A stretch of DNA of 25,383 bases, taken from assembly GCA_002490635.1 (NCBI GenBank), contig DKUJ01000035.1, positions 1,298-26,680 of the forward strand. Reading direction: 5' to 3'. The first letter of the stretch is position 1; each line of letters begins with the position of its first letter. This DNA is from Porphyromonadaceae bacterium UBA7207. Its GTDB lineage: Bacteria; Bacteroidota; Bacteroidia; Bacteroidales; Muribaculaceae. Under the pieces are notes generated by a model. The model did not search any database and had not been told where the DNA came from. It saw only the letters and a program-made list of their open reading frames with translations. Positions 8,187-17,263 of this stretch are shown here, one piece after another. The position numbers and the translations under genes were made by a program.

Positions 8187-10124
8187 ATGGACATGCACGA
8201 ACCCAATCCGGCACAGTTGAACGCAAACGACTCCGACCGGAATCCTGCCGAAGCTACGGACACCGCTTCCGAAGCTGGAATCAAAACCCAAGCGGGCGAC
8301 TTCGCCGCCGATCCGGAAGGCCAGGCCGAAATCCTACAGACACAGGCGCTCGAAGAGCAGCAACAGAACAACGACCAGCGGCAGCAGCATGCCGAACATA
8401 CGATTGTCACCGAAGAGTCGCTGCTGCAGTCTGTCCTCGAGCTGCTTGAGAAAGAACCTTCGGAGTTCTCCTCGGACGACATAAACCGCCTGCGCCAGAA
8501 ATTCAGCATGCTCCATAGCGAAAACGCAGCCGTCGCCAGACCTGCCGGCGACGACACCACCCCTGCCGACGAACAGCCTGAAATCGAGCCCGACGACAAC
8601 GGCCAGCCCACACTTCGCCAGCAGTTCGACGCAGCCATTGCCGAACTCCGCGCGCGCAAGGCGGCATGGGCTGCGAAACTGCAGGAAGAACGTGCCGCCA
8701 ACCTGGCACGGAAGAACGACATAATCGCCCGGATTTCCGCACTGGCCGAAGACACCGACAACGTCAACCGCACCTTCCCCCGCTACCGCGAGCTGCAGGA
8801 CGAGTTCAACGCAATCGGCGAAGTCGACCCCACAGAGGAAACAGCACTCTGGAAACGCTTCCAGGAAGCCCGCGAGCAGTATTCCGACAACCTCAAGATA
8901 AACAAGGAACTCCGCGACTACGACTTCAAGAAAAATCTCGCCGAGAAAGAGGCGCTGCTGGCCGAGGCACGCACACTGGCGATGGACGACGACGTAATCG
9001 CCGCATACCGCCGCCTCCAGGACCTTCACAACAAATGGCGCCAGATAGGCCCCGTGGCTAAAGAACTGCGCGACGACATCTGGAACCGCTTCCGCGAAGC
9101 TTCCGCCGAAATCAACAAGCGCTACCAGGCATTCTTCGAAGAGCGCAAAGCCCGCGAGGCAGAAAACGAGACCGCCAAGACAACACTCTGCGAACGCCTC
9201 GAGGCCATCGACTTTGCCACGATGCAGACCTTCAACGCCTGGGAGCAGGCAACAAAGCAGGTGATGGAACTCCAGGCCGAGTGGCGCACTCTGGGATTCG
9301 CATCCAAAAAAGCCAACCGCCAGCTGTTCGCGCGCTTCCGCAGCCGTTGCGACGCATTTTTCGCCGCCAAGGCCGATTTCTTCCGCAACACCCGCGAGGA
9401 ACTCTCGGCAAACCTCGCCCGCAAGCAGCAGCTCGCCGCCGAAGCCGAGGAACTCGCCCAGAGCACCGACTGGAAGAAAACCACCGACAGGCTCGTGGAA
9501 ATGCAGAAGGAATGGCGCACCATAGGAGCCGTGCCAAAAAAATACAGCGACGCCCTCTGGAAACGCTTCACAACCGCATGCGACGCCTTCTTCGAGAATA
9601 AGAAGAAAGCAGGAAACTCCACACGCCAGACAGAGACAGCCAACCTCAAGGCAAAGCGCGAAATCATAGGAAAACTCTCGGCGCTCACCACCGACGGCTC
9701 GGAGAAAGCGCAGGCTCTCGATGCAATGCGTGAGCTGCAGAACCAGTGGAACCAGACAGGCCACGTGCCTTTCCGCGAGAAAGACAAACTTTTCGAGGCA
9801 TACCGCGACGCCCTCGATGCTGTCCGCCGCCACTTCGACCTCGCCGAGCGCGGCGCGCGGCGCGAGAAGTTCAGCCGCGACATCGAAGCCCTCGAAGGCG
9901 ACGGCGACAAGCTCTTCCGCGAACGCGACCGCATGATGAGAATCGTCGAAGCGCGACGCGCCGAACTGCGCACCTACCAGAACAACCTCGGATTCCTCAC
10001 CTCCAAGTCCAAGAGCGGCGACTCCCTGGTGAGAGACATGGAACGACGCATCGAACGACTTCAGGCCGACATCGACGAACTGCTTGAAAAAGTGAAAGTC
10101 CTCGACGCCAGAATACCCCGCTAA
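8187..10124 (+). CDS. DUF349 repeat protein
   Basis: A 645-residue soluble, highly charged protein. Residues 1 to about 150 are acidic, Gln/Asn-rich low complexity (EEQQQNNDQRQQHAEHT), probably disordered. From about residue 190 there are five helical DUF349 repeats of 75-80 residues, each with a W/F-x-x-(I/L/T)-G signature: LQDEFNAIGEVDP (~200), LHNKWRQIGPVAKE (~277), LQAEWRTLGFASKK (~359), MQKEWRTIGAVPKK (~437) and LQNQWNQTGHVPFRE (~515), each followed by an LWKRF-like helix. The last 70 residues are coiled coil (MERRIERLQADIDELLEKVKVLDARI). ATG 8187 is the first start after the promoter; ATG 8193 is an alternative. No molecular function is established for the Bacteroidetes form. Confidence 0.9.
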   Translation: MDMHEPNPAQLNANDSDRNPAEATDTASEAGIKTQAGDFAADPEGQAEILQTQALEEQQQNNDQRQQHAEHTIVTEESLLQSVLELLEKEPSEFSSDDINRLRQKFSMLHSENAAVARPAGDDTTPADEQPEIEPDDNGQPTLRQQFDAAIAELRARKAAWAAKLQEERAANLARKNDIIARISALAEDTDNVNRTFPRYRELQDEFNAIGEVDPTEETALWKRFQEAREQYSDNLKINKELRDYDFKKNLAEKEALLAEARTLAMDDDVIAAYRRLQDLHNKWRQIGPVAKELRDDIWNRFREASAEINKRYQAFFEERKAREAENETAKTTLCERLEAIDFATMQTFNAWEQATKQVMELQAEWRTLGFASKKANRQLFARFRSRCDAFFAAKADFFRNTREELSANLARKQQLAAEAEELAQSTDWKKTTDRLVEMQKEWRTIGAVPKKYSDALWKRFTTACDAFFENKKKAGNSTRQTETANLKAKREIIGKLSALTTDGSEKAQALDAMRELQNQWNQTGHVPFREKDKLFEAYRDALDAVRRHFDLAERGARREKFSRDIEALEGDGDKLFRERDRMMRIVEARRAELRTYQNNLGFLTSKSKSGDSLVRDMERRIERLQADIDELLEKVKVLDARIPR

Positions 10125-10130
10125 ACCATC

Positions 10131-10166
10131 TGCCGCACCCCGCCGCCTTTGCCGGCCGGGTGCGGC
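10131..10166 (+). other. Strong GC hairpin between the DUF349 and glycosyltransferase genes
   Basis: TGCCGCACCC (10131-10140) and GGGTGCGGCA (10157-10166 region, exact complement at 10158-10166 plus one base) form a near-perfect 9-10-bp stem around a GC-rich loop of about 17 nt. It lies 7 nt after the DUF349 stop and ends 14 nt before the preferred ATG of the next gene. There is no T-run, so it is a poor intrinsic terminator. It may instead stabilise the upstream transcript end or hinder translation initiation downstream. Confidence 0.4.
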
Positions 10167-10180
10167 AAATGCCAACGTCT

Positions 10181-11572
10181 ATGACCTCAAACGAACGAAA
10201 CTCCGGACGTGGACGTTTCATTCCCACCTTGTTCAACATCGGCGGCATCGTCCTGGTGAACGTCGTGTTCCTTATCGTACTGTGCATATTTCCCGAAATC
10301 AACATAGCCTCCCCCGAACTGCGGGAAACCTGGCTGTGTGTCAACGTGGCATACCTGCCGGCGATATGGCTCGCCAAGATCAGAACGCACGAAGGCCGTG
10401 CAATAGCCATGGAGAGGGTAATGCGCAACGTACTTCTCGACGTGCTCATCCACGCCGCGGCTCTTCTCTCGCTGATGGCCGTGATGCATGTCGACCTCGC
10501 CGCCAGAGTCTACGCCGTGTATTATGCCATGCTCACCCCGTCGATGCTCGTGGTCATGCTGCTGGGGCATTACATCCTCAAGCGCTACCGACGCAGCGGC
10601 TACAACTTCACCCGTGTGGTGATTGTCGGAACCGGGCCTACGGCAATGCGCCTCGTGCAGGCCATGAAGCAGGACCCCGGATTCGGGTACTGCATCCTCG
10701 GATGCTTCGACGACAACCTCGACCCCGGATTCGAAGGATCCTACCGCGGCGGAATCGACGACATGAAAAACTTCATGGCCACACACGACGTGAGGCAGAT
10801 TTTCTTCACCCTCTCAGGCCAGAGCGACGCTCTTTCCAAAGTGCTCAAGATCGCCGACGACAATGTGGCCGAGTTCTACTATGTGCCGCAGATACCCCGC
10901 ACACTCTCACGAAAGTTCCAGCTCCACAACATAGGGCAGATGCCCGTGCTCTCCATCCGGCACAACCCCATGAAAAGCCGCTTCAACCGCATTGTCAAGC
11001 GCGGATTCGACCTTGCTGTCAGCGGCACATTCCTCCTGTTCTATCCCCTGGTGTATATCCCCGTGGCCATAGCCATAAAGAAGAGCTCGCCGGGGCCTGT
11101 CTACTTCCGCCAGGAACGCACCGGCTATCGCGGACGCACTTTCAGATGCCTCAAGTTCCGCACTATGAAGGTGAACAGCACAAGCGACTCCGCGCAGGCA
11201 ACCGCCGACGACCCCCGCAAGACAAAAATCGGCGATTTCCTCCGCAGAACCTCCATCGACGAGCTGCCGCAGTTCCTGAACGTATGGAAAGGCGACATGA
11301 GCGTCGTCGGCCCGAGGCCGCACATGCTCAAGCACACCGAGGAATATACACGCCTGGTCGACAGCTATATGGTCCGCCACGCCGTTAAGCCCGGAATAAC
11401 AGGATGGGCTCAGGTGAACGGATACAGGGGAATCACCGACGAACTCTGGAAAATGGAACGCCGTGTGGAATGCGACGTGTGGTATATCGAGAACTGGACC
11501 CTCCTGCTGGATATAAAGATTATGATCCGCACTGTCCTCAACGCGGTCCACGGCGAGAAAAACGCATTCTGA
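10181..11572 (+). CDS. Undecaprenyl-phosphate sugar-1-phosphate transferase (polyprenyl glycosylphosphotransferase, WcaJ-like)
   Basis: A 463-residue inner-membrane enzyme that starts lipid-linked glycan synthesis by moving a hexose-1-phosphate from a nucleotide sugar to undecaprenyl phosphate. The N-terminal half has four hydrophobic segments (FNIGGIVLVNVVFLIVLCIF, VNVAYLPAIWLA, IHAAALLSLMAVMHV, MLTPSMLVVMLLGHYI). A Rossmann-like domain follows (VVIVGTGPTAMRLVQAM, ILGCFDDN), then a membrane segment after RGFDLAVSG. The catalytic half carries SPGPVYFRQERTGYRGRTFRCLKFRTM (KFRTM ~325), IDELPQFLNVWKGDMSVVGPRP (~360-380), KPGITGWAQVNGYRG and a C-terminal WTLLLDIKIMIRTV. I chose ATG 10181 (MTSNERNS); ATG 10169 and GTG 10160 are alternatives, the last inside the hairpin. 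The sugar is not determinable. No capsule locus lies nearby; the next gene starts 10 nt downstream. Confidence 0.9.
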   Translation: MTSNERNSGRGRFIPTLFNIGGIVLVNVVFLIVLCIFPEINIASPELRETWLCVNVAYLPAIWLAKIRTHEGRAIAMERVMRNVLLDVLIHAAALLSLMAVMHVDLAARVYAVYYAMLTPSMLVVMLLGHYILKRYRRSGYNFTRVVIVGTGPTAMRLVQAMKQDPGFGYCILGCFDDNLDPGFEGSYRGGIDDMKNFMATHDVRQIFFTLSGQSDALSKVLKIADDNVAEFYYVPQIPRTLSRKFQLHNIGQMPVLSIRHNPMKSRFNRIVKRGFDLAVSGTFLLFYPLVYIPVAIAIKKSSPGPVYFRQERTGYRGRTFRCLKFRTMKVNSTSDSAQATADDPRKTKIGDFLRRTSIDELPQFLNVWKGDMSVVGPRPHMLKHTEEYTRLVDSYMVRHAVKPGITGWAQVNGYRGITDELWKMERRVECDVWYIENWTLLLDIKIMIRTVLNAVHGEKNAF

Positions 11573-11582
11573 CAAGCGGCCA

Positions 11583-14500
11583 ATGCTAACGATATATAAA
11601 GCGTCTGCCGGTTCCGGCAAAACATACACACTGGCCCTTGAGTACATAAAGACACTCCTGGGCATAAAGCTTGCCGACGGTTCCTACCGCCTCAACGGCG
11701 CCGTGCCGCCGCGGCTGGCGAACCGGCACCGAAATATATTGGCCATCACATTCACCAACGCGGCCACGACGGAAATGAAATCGCGTATCATACGCGAAAT
11801 CAGCCGGCTGGCAGCCCATCCCGGAGGCGATACGCCCGAGAGCGCGTATGCCGGTCCGCTCACAGCAGCATTCGGCTGTTCCCGCGAAAGCCTGCGCAAA
11901 GCCGCCGAAGCTGCACTCTCCGAACTGCTCAACGACTACTCGGGATTCAACGTGAGCACCATCGACTCATTCTTCCAGACCGTCCTGCGCACTTTCGCCC
12001 GCGAAATCGACCACCAGGGCGATTACGAGCTGGCTCTCGACCGCCTCGACATTATCCGGCAGAGCATATCGCTCATGCTCGACCGCCTCAACTACGAGCC
12101 CGACCGGAGCCACCGCCGCCTTTTCGCATGGGTGCGGAGCTTCATGCTCGAGAACCTCGGGCAGGGAAAGAGCTACAATATCTTCGACCGTGGAGGAAAC
12201 ATCCTCTCCGACCTCGCCTCGGCGATGGACGGAGCCATGGACGAGAAATTCCAGAACATGTCGCAGCAGATGGCACGGTATCTCGCCGACAGCACGCTGG
12301 CCGATGCCTTCTGCCGGAAGATCGACGAAGCCGTCGGCGCTCAGCGGAAGATGGCAGCAGCAGCCGCGGCACGTTTCATGGAAGCGGCGGCAGCGGCAGG
12401 TGTGGACTCCACCCTCAACAGCTCCGTGGCCGCCAGAGCACGCGATATAGCCTCCAGTCCGGAAACGATAAACGCCAGAACCTTCACCCTGAAAGCCGTG
12501 AAGACCCTTGTCGACGACGGAGAGCCGCTTGCGCCAGCCGATGTGCTCAAGGCCGACATACGCAGAAAACTCGAGAAATCCGACCCCGCCACAGCCGTGG
12601 CCATAGCCGAGGCGGCGACAGACATGTTCCGTAGCGCATGGAACGCTTTCGGCCGGTGCCGGATTCTCACCAGAATGGCGCAGGGAACGGTGAATCTCCA
12701 GTTCATAGGCATGGTGCAGGGCATCCTCGGGGAATTCCTCCGGGAAAACAACACAATGCTCATTTCCGACACCGGCGAACTCCTCGCAAGGATAATCAGC
12801 GACGCCGAGATGCCATTCATCTACGAACGCCTCGGCATGAAGCTCACCAACCTGCTCATCGACGAGTTCCAGGACACCTCCCACATGCAATGGCATAACC
12901 TGAGGCCGCTGGTGGCCAACGCACTTGCCGAGGACTCCGACAACCTTATCATCGGCGACGTCAAGCAGGCCATCTACCGTTTCCGCAATTCCGACCCCGA
13001 GCTGCTGGGCAGCGTGGTGGAGCGCCGGGATTTCCCCGCCAGCCATACACTGCGAGGCCAGCTCCCAGAGGACAACACCAACCACCGCAGCTCCGGAGCC
13101 CTGGTGAGGTTCAACAACACCCTGTTCGCCAACATGGCCGCGAACCTCGGCCTCAGCGGATATGAGGCCGTGGCGCAGACGCCCGCCGCCCGCCTGGCCG
13201 ACGCGCCTGCTATGGTGAAGATCGTAATCGACCACACACCTCCGCCTGTCGAGGAGGTATATGAGGGCCTTGCCGCCGACATCCTCCGCCAGCACAGCGC
13301 CGGATACCGCTGGAGCGACATAATGGTGCTTGTGCGCGAGCGCAGGAATGGTGTGGCCATTATCACGTACTTCATGGAGCACCATCCCGAAATACGTCTG
13401 CTGAGCAACGAGGCTCTGCTGCTCGGCAATTCGCCGGCGGTACGCACCATAATGGGCATGCTCGCCATGGTGGACCGGTCGTATGCCGAACGCAAGCCGG
13501 AACAGAGCGAAAGCCCGGAAGCACCCGGCGCAAAACCGCGCTATGCCACCGCCGACGACATCACCGCCTTCAATTCGCGCTTCAACTACCTCTGCGGTCA
13601 GGGTGCCGCTGCCGCCGAAGCAATAATCACCGCACTCGACAGCGACCGTGGCGGAAAAAGCCTCCGCGGGCAAATCGAGCAGATAAGAGCCGAAAATCCG
13701 GCCAACGTGGTGGCACTCATCGAAGCCATCGTTCACTACCGTCTCAGCGACACCCAGAAAAGCACCGAGCAGGCGTATATCGCCGCCCTGCAGGATCTGG
13801 CCATCGACCACTGCAACAGCGCCGACCCGTCGGTGGGCGCTTTTGTGGATGCCTACAACAGGAACGCGCACCGCTGGGCCATACAGGCATCCGCCGACAC
13901 CGATGCAGTGGAGGTGATGACAATACATTCCTCCAAAGGCCTCGAGCGCCCTTGCGTGCACATTCCATTCGCCGACTGGACCACCATCCGCGACTCCGAG
14001 ATATGGCTGCCCACAGCCGGACTGGAGGATATGGGCGATTTCGACCCCGCGACGGTGCCCCCGGCCGTGCGCGTCACCCTTTCACGCAACGACGTGCTCT
14101 GCCGCAACGGCATCTCTCCCTTCGCCGATTTCTGCAACGCTTGCCACAAGGCCGATATCCAGGACAATGTCAACCTTGCATATGTGGCCTTCACCCGTGC
14201 GGGGCGAGAACTCTGTGTGCGCTCCGGCGCCACCGACATGGGTGCTTTCATCGCCGCTGCCCTGGCCACCGAAGCACCGCAGGGACCGCTCTACATGCCG
14301 TTGGAGACAACAGCTGTAACCGATGGCGACAGCACTCGTACCGAGCTCACCATCGGCGCGCCCACCGTGCCTGAGGCTGCCGGCATCCCCGTGCCCGTGG
14401 TTCCGCCGCCGAGCTATGATGTGGTCTACCGCGACGATGCCCGCGAGATAATAAGCATCGACGACGAACTTTCCGAAACCATCGACACCGGCGGCGAATA

Positions 14501-14987
14501 CATTCCCGAAATCACCGACGCCCCCGACGGCACACAGGCCATGCTCCTGGCGGCGCGCCGCGGAAACCACCTCCACGCCATTCTCGCAGGCATGGAGCGT
14601 GCCGCCGACCTCGACGCCTCCGTGGCAAGGCTGCGACGGGCCAACATCATATCCGACAGCGAGGCCTCAGAATACGCCGCTCTTCTGCGCGAGGCAATCG
14701 CCGGAGGCGGCTCCGAGGCCGACAGCTGGTTCGACCCCTTCGCCGAGGTATTCGCCGAACGCTCTATCTACAACCCCGCCACCGGCGAGACTTTCCGCCC
14801 CGACCGCGTGGTGCGCACCACTGCGGGATCGCTGGCCGTAATCGACTATAAGTTCACCTCCGAGCCGCGTGCAGGCCACCGGCGCCAGGTCGCCGAATAC
14901 TCCCGCCTGCTGCGCAGCATCGAAAACGCTCCGGTAGAGGCTTTTCTGTGGTATCCTGTCCTTAAAAGAATAATAAAAGTACAGTAA
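11583..14987 (+). CDS. UvrD/AddA-like helicase with C-terminal RecB-family nuclease domain
   Basis: A 1134-residue superfamily 1A helicase-nuclease for double-strand-break end processing. Motif I is ASAGSGKT (residues 7-14), Ia is LAITFTNAATTEMKSRI, II is LLIDEFQDTSH (~425), III is LIIGDVKQAIYRFRNSDP, V is VMTIHSSKGLERP (~780) and VI is NLAYVAFTRAGRELCV (~865). The C-terminal PD-(D/E)XK nuclease appears intact: GNHLHAILAGM (~991), RPDRVV, AVIDYKF (~1086) and RRQVAEYSRLL. This is the architecture of AddA or RecB, which work with an AddB or RecC partner. No partner gene is next to it here; it sits 10 nt after a sugar-phosphate transferase and 17 nt before a dipeptidase. It might be called addA or recB, but the choice is not certain. 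Confidence 0.92.
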   Translation: MLTIYKASAGSGKTYTLALEYIKTLLGIKLADGSYRLNGAVPPRLANRHRNILAITFTNAATTEMKSRIIREISRLAAHPGGDTPESAYAGPLTAAFGCSRESLRKAAEAALSELLNDYSGFNVSTIDSFFQTVLRTFAREIDHQGDYELALDRLDIIRQSISLMLDRLNYEPDRSHRRLFAWVRSFMLENLGQGKSYNIFDRGGNILSDLASAMDGAMDEKFQNMSQQMARYLADSTLADAFCRKIDEAVGAQRKMAAAAAARFMEAAAAAGVDSTLNSSVAARARDIASSPETINARTFTLKAVKTLVDDGEPLAPADVLKADIRRKLEKSDPATAVAIAEAATDMFRSAWNAFGRCRILTRMAQGTVNLQFIGMVQGILGEFLRENNTMLISDTGELLARIISDAEMPFIYERLGMKLTNLLIDEFQDTSHMQWHNLRPLVANALAEDSDNLIIGDVKQAIYRFRNSDPELLGSVVERRDFPASHTLRGQLPEDNTNHRSSGALVRFNNTLFANMAANLGLSGYEAVAQTPAARLADAPAMVKIVIDHTPPPVEEVYEGLAADILRQHSAGYRWSDIMVLVRERRNGVAIITYFMEHHPEIRLLSNEALLLGNSPAVRTIMGMLAMVDRSYAERKPEQSESPEAPGAKPRYATADDITAFNSRFNYLCGQGAAAAEAIITALDSDRGGKSLRGQIEQIRAENPANVVALIEAIVHYRLSDTQKSTEQAYIAALQDLAIDHCNSADPSVGAFVDAYNRNAHRWAIQASADTDAVEVMTIHSSKGLERPCVHIPFADWTTIRDSEIWLPTAGLEDMGDFDPATVPPAVRVTLSRNDVLCRNGISPFADFCNACHKADIQDNVNLAYVAFTRAGRELCVRSGATDMGAFIAAALATEAPQGPLYMPLETTAVTDGDSTRTELTIGAPTVPEAAGIPVPVVPPPSYDVVYRDDAREIISIDDELSETIDTGGEYIPEITDAPDGTQAMLLAARRGNHLHAILAGMERAADLDASVARLRRANIISDSEASEYAALLREAIAGGGSEADSWFDPFAEVFAERSIYNPATGETFRPDRVVRTTAGSLAVIDYKFTSEPRAGHRRQVAEYSRLLRSIENAPVEAFLWYPVLKRIIKVQ

Positions 14988-15004
14988 TCGCCGTTTTAAT
15001 AATT

Positions 15005-16648
15005 ATGATGACAATGAAACGACTTCTTTTAGCTCTCCTCGGTATCGGCGCATATGCCGCTGCCGACGCATGCACAAGCCTCATCGCGGCCAAAGGCGCC
15101 ACTGCCGACGGGTCCACTCTGGTGACATACGCCGCCGACAGCCATACCCTCTATGGCGAACTGTACCGCCAGCCCGCTGCCGACCATGCCCCGGGGGCGA
15201 AAAGGAAAGTCGTGGAGTGGGACACCGGCAAGCCTCTGGGCGAGATTGACCAGGTGCCGCACACTTTCTCTACAATCGGAAACATGAACGAGCACGGCCT
15301 CACCATCGCCGAGAGCACATGGGGCGGACGCCCCGAACTCGAGGGCTCGGGAACCATCGACTACGGCTCGCTCATATACATAACCCTGCAGCGGGCCCGC
15401 ACAGCGCGTGCCGCCGTCGACACCATGACAGCGCTGGTCGACCGCTATGGATATGCCTCCTCGGGCGAATCGTTCACAATAGCCGATGCCGACGAGGTGT
15501 GGGTGATGGAACTCATCGGCAAGGGTGCCGACAATCCCGGTGCGGTATGGGTGGCAAGGCGTGTGCCCGACGGATACATCAGCGGACATGCCAACCACAG
15601 CCGCATACACCGCTTCCCCCTCGACGACCCTAACACCATCTATTCCCCCGATGTTATCGACTTCGCCCGTGCGAAAGGCTACTACAGCGGTCCCGACAGC
15701 GATTTCAGCTTCTCCCGCGCCTATGCCGTAACCGATGCCGGTGCGCTGCGAGGCTGCGACGCCCGCGTGTGGGCATACTTCCGCAAGTTCGCTCCCCGGG
15801 GAACCATGGACACCTATGAGAACTGGATTCTCCGCGGACAGGGCGAGCCGCTGCCTCTGTGGGTGAAACCCGAAAGGAAACTCACAGCCAACGACCTCAA
15901 ATGGATGATGCGCGACCACTTCGAAGGAACTGTCCTCGACATGACCAACGACATCGGCGCCGGGCCCTTCGACAGCCCCTACCGCTGGCGCCCCATGGGA
16001 TACACCGTCGACGGTGTGGAATACACCCACGAACGTGCCATAGCCACACAGCAGACCGGCTTCTCCTTCGTGGCCGACATGAACGCCGCACGCCACGACG
16101 CCATGAGGGGAATCCTGTGGTTCGGTGTCGACGACGCCAACACATGCGTCTACGTGCCCGTGTTCAACTCCACCGACATTGTGCCGCCGTCGCTCGACGG
16201 TGCCACCGCCGACCTCTACAATCTCTCCTGGGAGTCGATGTTCTGGGTCAACAACTATGTGGCCAACCAGGCATACAACCGCTACAGCCAGATGATTCCC
16301 GATATCCGCAACGTCCAGGGTCGCCTCGAGGGCAAGGCCGAGGCCGATGTGGAGTCGGCGGCCGAAGCCTTGGCGGGCGCCGACTATGCTGCCGCACAGA
16401 ACGCTCTCCGCGAACTCACTCTGGCCACCGCCGCCACAGTAACCTCCGATTACAAGAACCTTGGCGACTATCTTCTTGTTAAGTATCTCGACGGAAACAT
16501 CAAAAAGGAAGCCGACGGAAAATTCGAACGCAACCCACACGGCATGCCCGTGCAGCCCGAGTTCGGAGGATACAACCAGCGATATTTCAAATCCATTGTC
16601 GACGATGCCGGCGAACGCCTCCGTGTTGTCGAACCTAACCAGCAATAA
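15005..16648 (+). CDS. C69 family dipeptidase, exported
   Basis: A 547-residue N-terminal-nucleophile hydrolase of peptidase family C69 (PepD-like), which cleaves dipeptides. Residues 1-22 form a signal peptide (MKRLLLALLGIGAYAAADA), so Cys23 in CTSLIAAKGATADGST would become the N-terminal catalytic cysteine on maturation. The -3 to -1 residues (ADA) do not make a lipobox. Family stretches include STIGNMNEHGLTIAEST, TIADADEVWVMELIGKG, YISGHANHSRIHRFPLDDPN, FSRAYAVTDAG, RDHFEGTVLDM and RGILWFGVDDANTCVYVPVF. Three ATGs (15005, 15008, 15014) are possible; the last gives the tidiest signal peptide. It starts 17 nt after the helicase and ends 3 nt before the prolyl isomerase gene, so it belongs to the same transcript. 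It probably works in the periplasm on peptides taken from the gut lumen. Confidence 0.92.
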   Translation: MMTMKRLLLALLGIGAYAAADACTSLIAAKGATADGSTLVTYAADSHTLYGELYRQPAADHAPGAKRKVVEWDTGKPLGEIDQVPHTFSTIGNMNEHGLTIAESTWGGRPELEGSGTIDYGSLIYITLQRARTARAAVDTMTALVDRYGYASSGESFTIADADEVWVMELIGKGADNPGAVWVARRVPDGYISGHANHSRIHRFPLDDPNTIYSPDVIDFARAKGYYSGPDSDFSFSRAYAVTDAGALRGCDARVWAYFRKFAPRGTMDTYENWILRGQGEPLPLWVKPERKLTANDLKWMMRDHFEGTVLDMTNDIGAGPFDSPYRWRPMGYTVDGVEYTHERAIATQQTGFSFVADMNAARHDAMRGILWFGVDDANTCVYVPVFNSTDIVPPSLDGATADLYNLSWESMFWVNNYVANQAYNRYSQMIPDIRNVQGRLEGKAEADVESAAEALAGADYAAAQNALRELTLATAATVTSDYKNLGDYLLVKYLDGNIKKEADGKFERNPHGMPVQPEFGGYNQRYFKSIVDDAGERLRVVEPNQQ

Positions 16649-16651
16649 ATT

Positions 16652-17263
16652 ATGAGCGAGCAGAATCTTAAGATAGAACCCGGCAAATACTTCGAAATAG
16701 TCTACAGCCTCTTCCGCGTGAACTCCGACGGCTCGGAGACTCTCGTCCATGAAGTCGATGCCGACGAACCCGACTGCGCCATTCTCGGAATCACCCCGGG
16801 ATTCGTACCCGCTCTCGAGACACGCATCACAGGACTGAAGAAAGGCGACACTTTCGATTTCTACGCCGAGCCACAGGACGCTTTCGGCCCATACGACCCC
16901 GAAGAGATAATGACTCTTCCACGCGACCGCTTCCTCATCGACGGAAAATTCGACGAGGAGATGTTCGCTCCCGGTTCCCTCATTCCGCTGATGACATCCG
17001 ACGGTTACCGCATCGACGGTGTGGTGGTGGAACTCACGCCCACCGATGTGCGCCTGGACTTCAACCACCCCCTGGCAAAAGACCGCGTACACTATAAGGG
17101 CAGTGTGGAGCTGGTGCGCGAACCCACCGAGGAGGAACTGCACCCCGCGCACGGCTGCGGATGCGGTTGCCACCACGAAGGCGAAGGTTGCGGTGAAGGA
17201 TGCGGCTGCCACCACGACAACGGCGGCGACGCCTGCGGTTGCGGCTGCGACGGCAAGTGCTGA
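16652..17263 (+). CDS. slyD: SlyD-like FKBP-type peptidyl-prolyl isomerase with Cys/His-rich tail
   Basis: A 203-residue cytoplasmic prolyl cis-trans isomerase and chaperone of the SlyD branch. The FKBP core is residues 1 to about 70 and again from about 130, with the inserted IF (chaperone) domain between. Landmarks are GFVPALETRITGLKKGD, PQDAFGPYDPEEI, FAPGSLIPLMTSDG and DFNHPLAKDRVHYKGSVELV, matching SlyD's DxNHPLAG block. The last 40 residues, from about 164, contain 10 Cys and 6 His (HGCGCGCHHE, GCGCHHDNGG, CGCGCDGKC). In E. coli SlyD a comparable tail binds nickel and other metals, so the same is likely here. The stop codon overlaps the next gene's start (TGATG at 17261-17265). The slyD symbol is by similarity. 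Confidence 0.92.
   Translation: MSEQNLKIEPGKYFEIVYSLFRVNSDGSETLVHEVDADEPDCAILGITPGFVPALETRITGLKKGDTFDFYAEPQDAFGPYDPEEIMTLPRDRFLIDGKFDEEMFAPGSLIPLMTSDGYRIDGVVVELTPTDVRLDFNHPLAKDRVHYKGSVELVREPTEEELHPAHGCGCGCHHEGEGCGEGCGCHHDNGGDACGCGCDGKC

Noticed and set aside
8334..10175. A 613-codon minus-strand open frame opposite the DUF349 gene
   Set aside because: It is a shadow of the plus-strand gene caused by GC-rich third positions. Its composition is an odd Val/Phe/Gly mixture with no recognisable family, whereas the plus strand has clear DUF349 repeats.
11967..13961. A 664-codon minus-strand open frame inside the helicase gene
   Set aside because: All SF1 helicase motifs lie on the plus strand; this is a composition artefact.
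17161..17263. The GCGGTTGC-like repeats at the slyD 3' end as a CRISPR or VNTR array
   Set aside because: They are irregular and encode the Cys/His-rich metal-binding tail in the slyD frame; there are no uniform spacers.
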